From Halobacterium zhouii (GTDB lineage Archaea; Halobacteriota; Halobacteria; Halobacteriales; Halobacteriaceae), in NCBI RefSeq assembly GCF_021249405.1, contig NZ_CP089593.1, positions 1,240,001-1,304,000 on the forward strand: a DNA stretch of 64,000 bases, read 5' to 3'. Below, in pieces: positions 26,979-35,721 of the stretch. The notes below the pieces were generated by a model, which saw only the letters and a program-made list of their open reading frames with translations, ran no database searches and had not been told where the DNA came from. The position numbers and the translations under genes were made by a program. The first letter of the stretch is position 1; each line of letters starts with the position of its first letter.

Positions 26979-28967
26979 TCAGTGACCGTGCTCGTGGGAG
27001 TGCCGACGGCGGCCCGTCCCCTCGTCGCTCACGTATTCGTCCGGCCCACGGCCGTTCCCGGTGCCGCCGAACGGGTTCGGCCCGCGACCGTTCACGGGAA
27101 CGCGCGCTTTCACAGTGAAGTAGTAGGCGGGTGACGCGACCGGGAGGTCCATCCCGTAGTCGTAGACCGATTCGTCCGGGTCGAACCCGCCGAGCACGCG
27201 AACGTCCGGGTGCTTCGGCCCGGACGCCAGATTTTCGAGGTCCTGGTAGTCGAACGTGACGCGGACGGAGCCACCCGAGACGGATACGCCAGCGGCCTCG
27301 GTTTCCTGCCCGTGCGCGTTCACTGCGCGGAACGTTTTCCCGTAGACGCCGGCCGCCTGCTCGGGGAGCGGGAACGACGCCGTGACGGTGTCGCCGTCGA
27401 CCGACACCGACGCGTCGCCGGCGGACTCGTCGACGCGGAGAATCCGGTTGTCCGTGTCCGGGTCGACGACGCCCCACTCCGAGAGGTGGTCGATGAAGAT
27501 GGTGCCGAGGAAGTCCTCGCTCTTGTCGAGGAGCGTCCCGGCGTTGATCTCGTCGTAGTTGTTGTAGATGTAGTCGTTCGTCGCGAGCGTGTACGTCGCG
27601 TCCGGGTCCAACCGTTCGCCGTTGACGTAGAAGTTCCCGACCGCGGACTCGCCGGTGCCCGTGAACTCGTACTGGAGGCCGGCGACCTGGGATCCGCCCT
27701 GGATGCCGTACCACGACCACGGGAGAGCGGCCACGGAGATAGCCAAGGATTCGACGAGTTTCCGGCCCTCGACCTCGACTTTCGTGACCTTGTTCGGAAA
27801 CGGAAGGATGTTGTAGACGTCCTTCCCGGTGATGGGGCCCGGCCCGTAGGTGTCGTTCGACCGGATGCCGCCGGGGTTCTGGAGCGCGATGTCGGCGTCC
27901 ATCTCCTCGCGCATGACGTCACAGATGAGGTTCCCCATGTTCGACTCGACCGCGTAGTTCGTGTTGAAACGGGCGTCGAGTTCCCGAGATGTCCGGAAGA
28001 CCGTCTGGCCGAGGCGGTCGTCGAGTTTGCCGAGCCACTCGTCCATGATCGAACGCATTCCGGCGTCCTCGGGCAAACTGTCCGCCTGGCTCTCGAGGTC
28101 GTGGCGCTCCCACCCGACGGCGTCGCCCGTCTCGGGGTCTAACTGGAGGACACCGAGATGCGCGAACTGGTCGCCGACCTCACTGACGAGCGTCCCGGAC
28201 ACCTCGCGCACCTGGTCCTGGACGACGCCAGAATGGGAACCGACGATGGCGTCCAGTCCGTCGACCTCGGCCGCGATGTCGTCGTGCGTGCTGGAGTCCG
28301 TGTGGGACGTCATGACGACGAGGTCGGCGCCGGCCTCCCGGAGTGCTGTCGTGGCTTCTTGGGCGGCGTCGACTGGGTGGATGACCTGATAGTCGTCAGG
28401 GTACGAGGTGATGGAGTGGAAGTCCTCGACGCCGCTGCCGAAGAAGCCGACCCGGTGGCCGCCGACGTCCTCGATTGTCCAGCGCTCCGTGCCCGGTATC
28501 GGATTGCCGTCGGGCGTGAGGAGGTTCGCGACGACCCAGGGGTACGTCGAGTTCTGGAAGCGTGCGGAGGCGTTGTCGACTCCGAAGTCGAACTCGTGAT
28601 TCCCGACGCCGTTGACCACCGGATCGAGGTAGTTCAGCGCCTCTACCATGTGCTCGCCGTGGAACTCGAACCCCATGGTCGACGGGGAGAAGTCGTCTCC
28701 GATGCCGACGAAGCCCGCGTTCGCGTGCTCGTTCCGGAGTTCATCGATTTTCGCCGTGTACTGCGCGATGTTCACACCGGACTGCCCCTCGAAGCGTCCG
28801 TGGAAGTGCGTGTCGTGGATGAGTGTCACGGGGTCTGACGCCGCACTGACCGTGCCCGCACCGCCGAGCACCGCGGCGGCTCCGGCACTCGCGCTGAGAA
28901 ACCGCCGCCGGTCGATTGTGAACCGTTCTACGAGACTTCCACCGTCTGTGTCCTCGTCCGAAGACAT
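26979..28967 (-). CDS. Tat-exported 5'-nucleotidase / metallophosphatase
   Basis: UshA-like enzyme of 662 residues that should release phosphate and nucleosides from extracellular nucleotides. The ATG at 28967 places the twin-arginine signal DRRRFLSASAGAAAVLGG near residue 20; no lipobox is present. The metallophosphoesterase domain carries the metal motifs DTHFHG, VNGVGNHEFDFG and MTSHTDSSTHDD. The 5'-nucleotidase C-terminal domain follows (VESNMGNLICDVMREE, LQNPGGIRS, LATNDYIYNN). A beta-rich extension and a short His-rich tail (HSHEHGH) end the protein. Confidence 0.9.
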   Translation of the reverse strand: MSSDEDTDGGSLVERFTIDRRRFLSASAGAAAVLGGAGTVSAASDPVTLIHDTHFHGRFEGQSGVNIAQYTAKIDELRNEHANAGFVGIGDDFSPSTMGFEFHGEHMVEALNYLDPVVNGVGNHEFDFGVDNASARFQNSTYPWVVANLLTPDGNPIPGTERWTIEDVGGHRVGFFGSGVEDFHSITSYPDDYQVIHPVDAAQEATTALREAGADLVVMTSHTDSSTHDDIAAEVDGLDAIVGSHSGVVQDQVREVSGTLVSEVGDQFAHLGVLQLDPETGDAVGWERHDLESQADSLPEDAGMRSIMDEWLGKLDDRLGQTVFRTSRELDARFNTNYAVESNMGNLICDVMREEMDADIALQNPGGIRSNDTYGPGPITGKDVYNILPFPNKVTKVEVEGRKLVESLAISVAALPWSWYGIQGGSQVAGLQYEFTGTGESAVGNFYVNGERLDPDATYTLATNDYIYNNYDEINAGTLLDKSEDFLGTIFIDHLSEWGVVDPDTDNRILRVDESAGDASVSVDGDTVTASFPLPEQAAGVYGKTFRAVNAHGQETEAAGVSVSGGSVRVTFDYQDLENLASGPKHPDVRVLGGFDPDESVYDYGMDLPVASPAYYFTVKARVPVNGRGPNPFGGTGNGRGPDEYVSDEGTGRRRHSHEHGH

Positions 28968-29250
28968 ACCCCTAGAACCCACAGAAAAGAACATTAACCT
29001 TTGCACGTAGTTACCAGAAATATCTCATCCGGTGACCGCTGACCGCGTTGTTGACGTTCGCCGGCGTCGCCGTTGTGGATCCCGAACTCGTGTTGGTGGT
29101 TGCAGTGCCCACTTCTCGGGATTGCGCGCCGACCGCGCGGTGGAGGTCTGGCGGCAGACCGGACTGAAAGACGGCCGACTCACGCGACGGGCTTTGGTTC
29201 CCTGCGACGCCCCGCCCACCTTCTTAACCCCCGCGTTCGATGCCGGACGC

Positions 29251-29748
29251 ATGGAACGTCTCGACTCCCGGGTTCGCGTCGTCTGGCTGGTCAGCGCACT
29301 GGTCAGCGCTGGCGTCGCTGCAGCCATCAGTTACGGTGTGTCGCGTGTGCTCGGGGCTCCTGACGGAATCATCCCTCTCTCTCCAGTCGTCGTCGCATCC
29401 CTCGTGTTTCTCGTCGTCGCACTCCTCGCTGTCGCGCACACCGTCCTCCGGTATCGCGCGTGGCGCTTCGAGGTGCGCGAGGACACCCTCTACATCGAGC
29501 GTGGCGTCCTGGTGAAGGTCCGAACGGTCGTTCCGTACGTCCGCGTACAACACGTCGACGCGCGCCGCGGACCGCTCCAGCGACTGCTCGGACTGGGCAG
29601 CGTCGTCGTCTACACCGCCGGGTCCCGGGGCGCCGACGTCTCGATTCCGGGACTCGACGACGCGCGCACGGACGACGTCCAGGAGACGCTTCGCCACCTC
29701 GCCATCGAGAGCGAACCCGACTCGGGCGACGCGGGTGACGCCGTATGA
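29251..29748 (+). CDS. PH-domain (bPH2, YdbS-like) membrane protein
   Basis: A 165-residue protein with two N-terminal membrane helices and one bPH2 (PF03703, former DUF304) domain. The domain reads WRFEVREDTLYIERGVLVKVRTVVPYVRVQHVDARRGPLQRLLGLGSVVVYTAG. The ATG at 29251 has a TATA-like TTCTTAACCC 25 nt upstream (29221-29230). The open frame further upstream lacks both a promoter and conserved sequence. It pairs with the larger bPH2 protein downstream by an ATGA overlap, the YdbS-YdbT arrangement of Bacillus, where function is poorly known. Confidence 0.85.
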   Translation: MERLDSRVRVVWLVSALVSAGVAAAISYGVSRVLGAPDGIIPLSPVVVASLVFLVVALLAVAHTVLRYRAWRFEVREDTLYIERGVLVKVRTVVPYVRVQHVDARRGPLQRLLGLGSVVVYTAGSRGADVSIPGLDDARTDDVQETLRHLAIESEPDSGDAGDAV

Positions 29749-31262
29749 AACTCCACCCGCTGTCGGTTCCCTACCGCCTGCTGACGCGCGGCCTCAACCT
29801 CGCGTGGGCGGTGCTCGTCGGCGGCATCGCGTTCGCCGACGGCAACCCGCTGGCGATAAGCGGGCTCGTCGTCCTGCTGGTGCTCGCGGTAGCGGCGGGA
29901 GTCGCCTACGAGGTGGCGTACTACCGGCGCTTCGACTACGAGCTCACCGACGACAGTCTCGACATCCACTCGGGCGTGTTCTCGCGGCGGGAGCGCGAGA
30001 TTCCGCTGCGCCGCGTGCAGAACGTCGATGTGACGCGGACGTTCGTCGCGCGCCTCCTCGGACTCGCCGAGGTGGACGTCGAGACGGCAGGCGGCGGCGA
30101 GACGGAGGCCTCGCTCCAGTACGTTGGCCGGGAGGAAGCAACTCGCCTGCAGGACGACATCCGGAAGCGCCGCGCCCGCGTGACCGCTGAGCAGGATGAG
30201 ACCAGTGAGGAATCCCCGGAAGCGGCCGCGGAAGGGGAGTCAGCGGGCGAAACGCTGTTCGAACTCTCGGACCGCGACCTCGTGCTGTACGGCGTGCTGT
30301 CCTTCGACCCGCGCCTGGTTTCCGGCGTGCTCGCGTTCGCGCCGTTCGTCTGGCCGTTCGTCAGCGACGTCGTCCCGCTGGAAGGACTCGGCGTGGTGGT
30401 CGTCGCAGCGCTCGCCGTGGTCGGCACGCTCGTCCTCTGGGCGGTGTCTGCTGTGGCGCGCATCGTGCGGTTCTACGGCTTCCGTCTGCGCCGCGTCGGC
30501 GACGACCTGCGCTACGAACGCGGGTTGCTCCAGCGCTACGACGGCACCATCCCGGTGTCGAAACTCCAGACCGTCTCCGTCGAGGAGAACGTCCTGATGC
30601 GCCGGTACGGGTTCGCGTCGCTCGCCGTCGAGACGGCGGGGTACGCCCCCGGTAGTTCGCCGAGCGGTGGCTCCGAGGCCGCCGTGCCGCTGGCGGCCCG
30701 CGAGGACGTACTCGGCCTCGCGCGCACGCTCGAGGACTTCCACGACTTCGAGTTGTCGCGCCCGCCGGAGCGCGCCCGAAAGCGCTACGTCCGACGGTAC
30801 GCGCTGGCGTTCGGCGCAGTCGCACTGCTCGCGTTCGGCGTCTCACAGATTGTCGCGTTCCCGTGGTACGTCGCGCTCGTACTGCTGCCGCTGGCGTTCC
30901 CCGCCGCCCGCCTCGCGCACGCCAACCGCGGCTACGACGCCGGCCCGAGACACGCCGTCACGCAGGCCGGATTCTGGCGGCGCCAGACCAGGATCGTGCC
31001 CTACGACCGCGTGCAGACCGTCATCCGCCGCCAGACGGTGTTCCAGCGGCGCTGGAACCTCACGACTGTCGTGCTCGACACCGCGGGGTCGCGCTCCATC
31101 TCCGGCGGCGACGCGTCAGCCATCGACCGCGATGACGCGGACGCCGACCACCTCGCCGAGGAGACGGAGACGCAACTGCTGGACGCGGTTTACGGCCGCC
31201 TCGGCTCCACCGAAACGGACCGCCGGAACGGGGACGGGAACCCGGACGCCGCCGCGGACTGA
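29745..31262 (+). CDS. Multi-PH-domain (bPH2, YdbT-like) membrane protein
   Basis: A 505-residue membrane protein with three bPH2 repeats interleaved with membrane helix pairs. The repeats start near FDYELTDDSLDIHSGVFSRREREIPLRRVQNVDV, FRLRRVGDDLRYERGLLQRYDGTIPVSKLQTVSV and AVTQAGFWRRQTRIVPYDRVQTVIRRQTVFQRR. An acidic linker (about 145-170) follows the first repeat. It overlaps the YdbS-like gene by four bases. The proteins presumably form one membrane complex; their role in archaea is unknown. Confidence 0.85.
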   Translation: MKLHPLSVPYRLLTRGLNLAWAVLVGGIAFADGNPLAISGLVVLLVLAVAAGVAYEVAYYRRFDYELTDDSLDIHSGVFSRREREIPLRRVQNVDVTRTFVARLLGLAEVDVETAGGGETEASLQYVGREEATRLQDDIRKRRARVTAEQDETSEESPEAAAEGESAGETLFELSDRDLVLYGVLSFDPRLVSGVLAFAPFVWPFVSDVVPLEGLGVVVVAALAVVGTLVLWAVSAVARIVRFYGFRLRRVGDDLRYERGLLQRYDGTIPVSKLQTVSVEENVLMRRYGFASLAVETAGYAPGSSPSGGSEAAVPLAAREDVLGLARTLEDFHDFELSRPPERARKRYVRRYALAFGAVALLAFGVSQIVAFPWYVALVLLPLAFPAARLAHANRGYDAGPRHAVTQAGFWRRQTRIVPYDRVQTVIRRQTVFQRRWNLTTVVLDTAGSRSISGGDASAIDRDDADADHLAEETETQLLDAVYGRLGSTETDRRNGDGNPDAAAD

Positions 31263-31298
31263 ACGGTTTTTTACCCCTCGACGCCCCACTCCCGGGCA

Positions 31299-33167
31299 AT
31301 GACCGAGTTCGACTACGAGGACCTGGGCCTGGTCGCCGGGCTGGAGATACACCAGCAACTCGACACGGCGACGAAGCTGTTCTGTACGTGTCCGACGGAG
31401 CTACGGGAACCCGAGGACGCCGAGCGCTCGTTCACTCGCTACCTCCACCCGACGCGTTCGGAACTGGGCGAAATCGACGAGGCCGCCTTAGAGGAGAGCA
31501 AGGTCGAACGCGAGTTCGAGTACCTCGCGTTCGACTCGACGTGTCTCGTCGAAGAGGACGACGAACCGCCCCACCGCCTCGACGAGGAGGCCCTCGACGC
31601 CACCCTCGAAATCGCGGAACTGCTCGACATGGACGTGGTCGACCGCGCGCACGTGATGCGGAAGGTCGTCATCGACGGCTCCAACACGGGCGGCTTCCAG
31701 CGGTCGTCGCTGGTCGCCCAGGCCGGCGAGATCGAGACGAGCGAGGGAGCGGTCGGCATCGAGGACGTGATGTTAGAGGAGGAGTCCGCCAAGCGCGTCG
31801 AGGAGCACGGCGACGACGTGACGTACTCGCTGGACCGCCTCGGCATCCCGCTCGTGGAGATCGGCACTGAACCCGACATCGAATCACCCGAGCAGGCCCG
31901 CGAGGCTGCGGAGACTATCGGGATGTTGCTGCGCTCGACGGGAAAGGTGAAACGCGGCCTCGGCACCATCCGGCAGGACGTGAACGTCTCCATCGAGGAG
32001 GGCGCGCGCGTCGAGATGAAGGGCGTCCAGAGCCTCGACGACATCGACGACCTGGTTCGGGGCGAGGTCCGACGCCAGGTCGAACTCGTCGACATCGCCG
32101 AGGAACTCGAGTCTCGGGACGCGAGCGTCGGCGACACCCAGGACGTGACCGGCGTGTTCGAGGACAGCGACTCGGGCGTGATTCGCGGTGCGCTCGACTC
32201 CGGCGGTAGTGTGGAAGCGGTCCCGCTGTACGGCTTCGATGGACTCGTGGGCCGGGAACTTCAGGACGACCGGCGTCTCGGCACGGAGTTCTCTGACCAC
32301 GCGAAGCGTCACGGCGCGGGCGGCATCTTCCACACGGACGAACTGCCCGCGTACGGCGTCACCGAGGCGGAAGTCGACGCGCTCCGCGACGCCGTCGGCG
32401 CGGGCGAAGCGGACGCGGTGGCCATCGTCGCGGACGACCCGGACGTCGCGTCGGGCGCCATCGACGCGGTGGCCGAGCGCGCCGAGGTCGCCATCGAGGG
32501 CGTGCCGGAGGAGACCCGGGGCGCGAACGACGACGGCACGAGTCGCTACCTCCGCCCGCTCCCGGGCGCGGCGCGGATGTACCCGGAGACGGACGTGCCC
32601 GCAGTCGACCCCGACCCTACCGAGATCGAGACACCCGAGTTGCTCACGGAGAAGGTCGAGCGCTACCAGTCCGAGTACGGTCTCGGCGCGGGACTCGCCG
32701 AGCAGGTCGCCTACGGCCAGCGGTGGCCGCTGTTCGAGGAGAGCGTCGACGCTGGCGTCGACGCCACGCTCGCCGCCCAGACGCTCGAATCCACGGTGAC
32801 GGAACTGCGGCGCGACGACGTCCCCGTCGAGAACCTCGGGGACGACCAGTTCCGCAGCGTGCTCGGCCTGGTGTCCGAGGGCGAACTCGCGCAGGAGGGC
32901 GTCCCGGAACTGCTCACGGCGCTCGCCCGGAGCCCCGAGCGGGACGCCGCGGACCTCGCCGAGGAACTCGGCCTCGGCTCCGCGGCCGAAGACGAGGTGC
33001 GCGAAGCGGTCGTGGAGGTCGTCGAGCGGAACAGCGAGCAGGTCGAGGAGCAGGGCATGGGCGCGTTCTCCGCGCTGATGGGCGAGTGCATGGGCGCGCT
33101 CCGCGGAAAGGCGGACGGCGACCTCGTGAGCGAAGTGCTGCGAGAGGAGATTCAGCAACGCGCGTAG
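31299..33167 (+). CDS. gatE: Glutamyl-tRNA(Gln) amidotransferase subunit E
   Basis: Kinase/tRNA-binding subunit of the archaeal GatDE complex that converts Glu-tRNA(Gln) to Gln-tRNA(Gln). The 622-residue length and the inserted AspRS-like GAD domain in the middle (about 285-415) separate GatE from GatB. Core motifs are LVAGLEIHQQLDT, KLFCTCPTEL, the RKVVIDGSNTGGFQR segment and GTIRQDVNVSI. The C-terminal YqeY-like tail is present (MGAFSALMGECMGALRGKADG). A TTTTTTAC box at 31267-31274 precedes the ATG by 24 nt. gatD is not in the window. Confidence 0.95.
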   Translation: MTEFDYEDLGLVAGLEIHQQLDTATKLFCTCPTELREPEDAERSFTRYLHPTRSELGEIDEAALEESKVEREFEYLAFDSTCLVEEDDEPPHRLDEEALDATLEIAELLDMDVVDRAHVMRKVVIDGSNTGGFQRSSLVAQAGEIETSEGAVGIEDVMLEEESAKRVEEHGDDVTYSLDRLGIPLVEIGTEPDIESPEQAREAAETIGMLLRSTGKVKRGLGTIRQDVNVSIEEGARVEMKGVQSLDDIDDLVRGEVRRQVELVDIAEELESRDASVGDTQDVTGVFEDSDSGVIRGALDSGGSVEAVPLYGFDGLVGRELQDDRRLGTEFSDHAKRHGAGGIFHTDELPAYGVTEAEVDALRDAVGAGEADAVAIVADDPDVASGAIDAVAERAEVAIEGVPEETRGANDDGTSRYLRPLPGAARMYPETDVPAVDPDPTEIETPELLTEKVERYQSEYGLGAGLAEQVAYGQRWPLFEESVDAGVDATLAAQTLESTVTELRRDDVPVENLGDDQFRSVLGLVSEGELAQEGVPELLTALARSPERDAADLAEELGLGSAAEDEVREAVVEVVERNSEQVEEQGMGAFSALMGECMGALRGKADGDLVSEVLREEIQQRA

Positions 33168-33188
33168 GACGCCCCGACCGCCAATCTT

Positions 33189-33202
33189 TTTGGTCGGCCT
33201 AA
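33189..33202. promoter_or_regulatory. Imperfect DtxR-type box upstream of the iron locus
   Basis: TTTGG-TCGG-CCTAA is a DtxR-like TTAGG-N4-CCTAA site with one mismatch in the left arm. It sits about 80 nt upstream of the better site at 33267-33284, just after gatE. Two spaced boxes are common at DtxR/IdeR-controlled promoters. Confidence 0.5.
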
Positions 33203-33266
33203 CTTTACGCCGCGTGGCCAGTGTCCTCGCTGCGACGTTCGGCACCGGGACGGCCGAACCGCAATT

Positions 33267-33284
33267 TTTTAGGCCAGCCTAAAA
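33267..33284. promoter_or_regulatory. DtxR/Idr-type iron operator
   Basis: TTTTAGGC and GCCTAAAA form perfect 8-bp inverted arms around CA, 11 nt upstream of the ATG at 33296. The core TTAGG-N4-CCTAA agrees with the sites described for archaeal and bacterial DtxR-family metal-dependent repressors (Idr1/Idr2 and SirR in Halobacterium). It should overlap the transcription start of the iron locus and block it when iron is plentiful. Confidence 0.75.
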
Positions 33285-33295
33285 CTACGGCCGGT

Positions 33296-34561
33296 ATGGT
33301 CTCATTGACCCGACTGTCGCGGGCACTCCCCGCGCTCGTGCTCGTCAGCCTACTACTGGTTCCCACCGGCGCAGTCGCACGGTCACCAGTCGGCGATGTC
33401 GCTCCCAACACCGTCGAACGCACCACTTCCGCCGAAGGGGACGTCGCGTTCGCTCGAACTATCGAGGAGATGAAGGGACACCTCGTGGTCTCCGTCCAGT
33501 ACGCGGAAACGGGTGACACCAAAGCGGCGGCCCGGCACGCCAGCCACCCCTACGCCGAGTACTGGAGCGCCGTCAACGCGACGCTGCGCGAGGCGAACGC
33601 CACGCTCGCGTCCGAACTCGCGACCGGGCTCCAAAACGCGCCCGACCGCGCTCGGAACGCCTCGGCGTCCGAGTACGCCGCGTACGTCAACGACACGGTC
33701 ATCCCCCTGCTGAACGACGCCAAGCGCGCGGTCGTCGGCGACCGCGCCGCGAGCGCGGCCTTCAACGCGAAGGTCTCCCGCGAACTGCTCCAGCGCGCCG
33801 TCCACGAGTACGGCGAAGGCGTCTCCGCGGAGGGCACCGTCACGAACAAAGCGGAGTACGCCGACGCCCGCGGCTTCGCCATCCGCGCGGAAGCGCTCTA
33901 CCGGTCCAGCATCCGCCAGACGCTCTCCGAACACGCCCGCACGGAACTCGACGAGATGTTCGAGAACCTCCAGACCGCCATCGAGGACTCGAAGGCGCCC
34001 AGTGACGTGAAGAGCATCACGAACGGCATCGCCGCCGAGTACGCCGAGTACACGGGCATCGAGGCCCAGACCGGCGACACGCAGGTCGAGAAGACGGTCG
34101 CCGAGATCGAAGAGCACCTCCACGAGGCCGTCGAAGCGTACGAGAACGGCGAACCCGCGAAGGCGAAGCAGATCATCCGACAGACCTACCTCTCCTACTT
34201 CGAGGGCCTGGAGGGCGAACTCATCGAGAAGCGCCCCGAACTCGTCGAGGAACTCGAAGCGGACTTCAACAAGGAACTCCCGGCGCTCATCGAGCAGAAC
34301 GCGTCCGTGAGCGAGGTCCGCAAGAAGGTCGAGGCGATGGAGGAGAAACTCCACACCGTCGAGAAGGTGCTCTCACAGGGGAATGAGACGACGATCAGTC
34401 TCGACGAGAAACAGACGACGACGGCCGGCGGGACGACCGACGAGGCTGACGCGGCGGCGACCGACGGAACGACCGGCGGGTCCGTCCCCGGGTTCGGCGC
34501 CGGCGTCGCGGTCGTCGCAGTCGTCGGGGCCGCGTTCGTCGCGCTCCGCCGAACGAACTGA
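33296..34561 (+). CDS. PGF-CTERM surface protein of the iron-uptake locus
   Basis: A 421-residue cell-surface protein with a signal peptide (residues 1-28), a helical body and a C-terminal PGF-CTERM anchor (PGFG 398-401, hydrophobic helix, RR). The body shows repeated helical units, at about 50-145, 165-240 and 265-345. The last (AYENGEPAKAKQIIRQTYLSYFEGLEGEL...) and middle (YGEGVSAEGTVTNKAEYADARGF) units resemble the extracytoplasmic domain attached to bacterial FTR1 iron permeases. It is preceded by DtxR-type boxes and followed 6 nt later by the iron ABC genes. A role in capturing iron at the surface is inferred. The in-frame extension upstream of the ATG would run through the operator and is rejected. 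Confidence 0.8.
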   Translation: MVSLTRLSRALPALVLVSLLLVPTGAVARSPVGDVAPNTVERTTSAEGDVAFARTIEEMKGHLVVSVQYAETGDTKAAARHASHPYAEYWSAVNATLREANATLASELATGLQNAPDRARNASASEYAAYVNDTVIPLLNDAKRAVVGDRAASAAFNAKVSRELLQRAVHEYGEGVSAEGTVTNKAEYADARGFAIRAEALYRSSIRQTLSEHARTELDEMFENLQTAIEDSKAPSDVKSITNGIAAEYAEYTGIEAQTGDTQVEKTVAEIEEHLHEAVEAYENGEPAKAKQIIRQTYLSYFEGLEGELIEKRPELVEELEADFNKELPALIEQNASVSEVRKKVEAMEEKLHTVEKVLSQGNETTISLDEKQTTTAGGTTDEADAAATDGTTGGSVPGFGAGVAVVAVVGAAFVALRRTN

Positions 34562-34567
34562 CCACAG

Positions 34568-35716
34568 ATGACACGAGACCGGACTCGCGTTTCCACGAAC
34601 CGCCGCGCGTTCCTCGCGGCCGCCGCGGGGTCCGCGAGCGCGCTCGCTGGCTGCACCGGCCTCACCGGGACGACCGGCGGGTCGAACAGCCCCGTCCTCA
34701 GGAGCGACGGCACGAACGCGTCCAGAGGGAGCGCGCCGACCATCGACGACCTCCCGGACCTCGAGGGCGACCTCACGGTCTACCTCGGCCGGGGAGAGGG
34801 AGGCGCGTACGCCGAACTCGTCGAGTACCTGGAGAAGACGCGCTACGAGGACTTCTCCGTCACGCTCAAGCGCGGCCCGTCCACCGGACTCGCGAACACA
34901 ATCCTCACCGAGGCGGAGAACGGCGAATCTCCCGCCGACGTGTTCTGGTCCATCGACGCGGCGTCGCTCGCGCTCGTCGCCCAGCACGGCCTCGCCGCAC
35001 CCCTCTCGACGGACCTCGCCGGCATCGTGCCCGCGAAGTTCCGGGACGCCGACCGCCGCTGGGTCGGGCTCACGGGACGCGCGCGAGCGATTCCGTACAA
35101 CACGAACCGGCTGAGTGCGTCCGACATTCCGGACAGCGTCTTCGACGTGCCTCAGACGGACCGCTTCGCGAACGCGCTCGGCTGGGCGCCGTCCTACGGG
35201 TCGTTCCAAGCGTTCGTCACCGCGATGCGGCACCTCGTCGGCGACGACCGCACTCGCGAGTGGCTGAACGACGTACAGCGAACTGGCGTGCAGTCCTACC
35301 CGGGCGAGTTCGGCGTGACGTACGACATCGCGCAGGGGACGCTGAAGGCCGGGTTCGCGAACCACTACTACGCGCTTCGCCTGAAGCAGGCGCGGCCCGA
35401 GGCGCCGCTCGACCTCGCGTTCACGCGCGGCGGCCCGGGGGCGCTCATCAACGTCGCTGGCGCACTGGTTCTCGATTCCACGGAGCAGTTCGACCTCGCG
35501 ACGAACTTCGTCCGGCACTTCCTCACCCGTGAGGTCCAGCAGTATCTCGTCGAGCACGTCTACTCGTACCCGCTCGCGCCCGGCGTCGCGCCGCCGGACG
35601 GCGGCGACATTGACCTCCCCTCGCTCGCCGACCTGAACCCGCCGGACGTCGACCTCGCGAAACTCGGGAACGTCAAGAAGACCATCGCGTTGCTCCGCGA
35701 GACGGGTGTCCTCTGA
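34568..35716 (+). CDS. Iron(III) ABC importer substrate-binding lipoprotein (FbpA type)
   Basis: Ferric-iron-type binding protein of 382 residues. It has a twin-arginine signal NRRAFLAAAAGSASALAG ending in the lipobox LAGC (about residues 26-29), so it is a Tat lipoprotein. The mature part DLTVYLGRGEGGAYAELVEYLEK and FWSIDAASLALVAQHG fit the FbpA/AfuA-like class (SBP_bac_1/6/8). The conserved adjacent pair of binding tyrosines in FbpA may correspond to NHYYALRL. It is the second gene of the DtxR-box operon. Confidence 0.85.
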   Translation: MTRDRTRVSTNRRAFLAAAAGSASALAGCTGLTGTTGGSNSPVLRSDGTNASRGSAPTIDDLPDLEGDLTVYLGRGEGGAYAELVEYLEKTRYEDFSVTLKRGPSTGLANTILTEAENGESPADVFWSIDAASLALVAQHGLAAPLSTDLAGIVPAKFRDADRRWVGLTGRARAIPYNTNRLSASDIPDSVFDVPQTDRFANALGWAPSYGSFQAFVTAMRHLVGDDRTREWLNDVQRTGVQSYPGEFGVTYDIAQGTLKAGFANHYYALRLKQARPEAPLDLAFTRGGPGALINVAGALVLDSTEQFDLATNFVRHFLTREVQQYLVEHVYSYPLAPGVAPPDGGDIDLPSLADLNPPDVDLAKLGNVKKTIALLRETGVL

Positions 35717-35721
35717 CTCCG

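Noticed and set aside
29032-29250. 73-codon extension of the YdbS-like gene
   Set aside because: The extra sequence is Arg/Cys-rich and unlike the family, and a TATA-like box lies inside it at the right distance from the internal ATG.
33221-33295. N-terminal extension of the PGF-CTERM iron-locus protein
   Set aside because: The 25 extra codons would run through the DtxR-type box and precede a perfectly placed signal peptide start at 33296.
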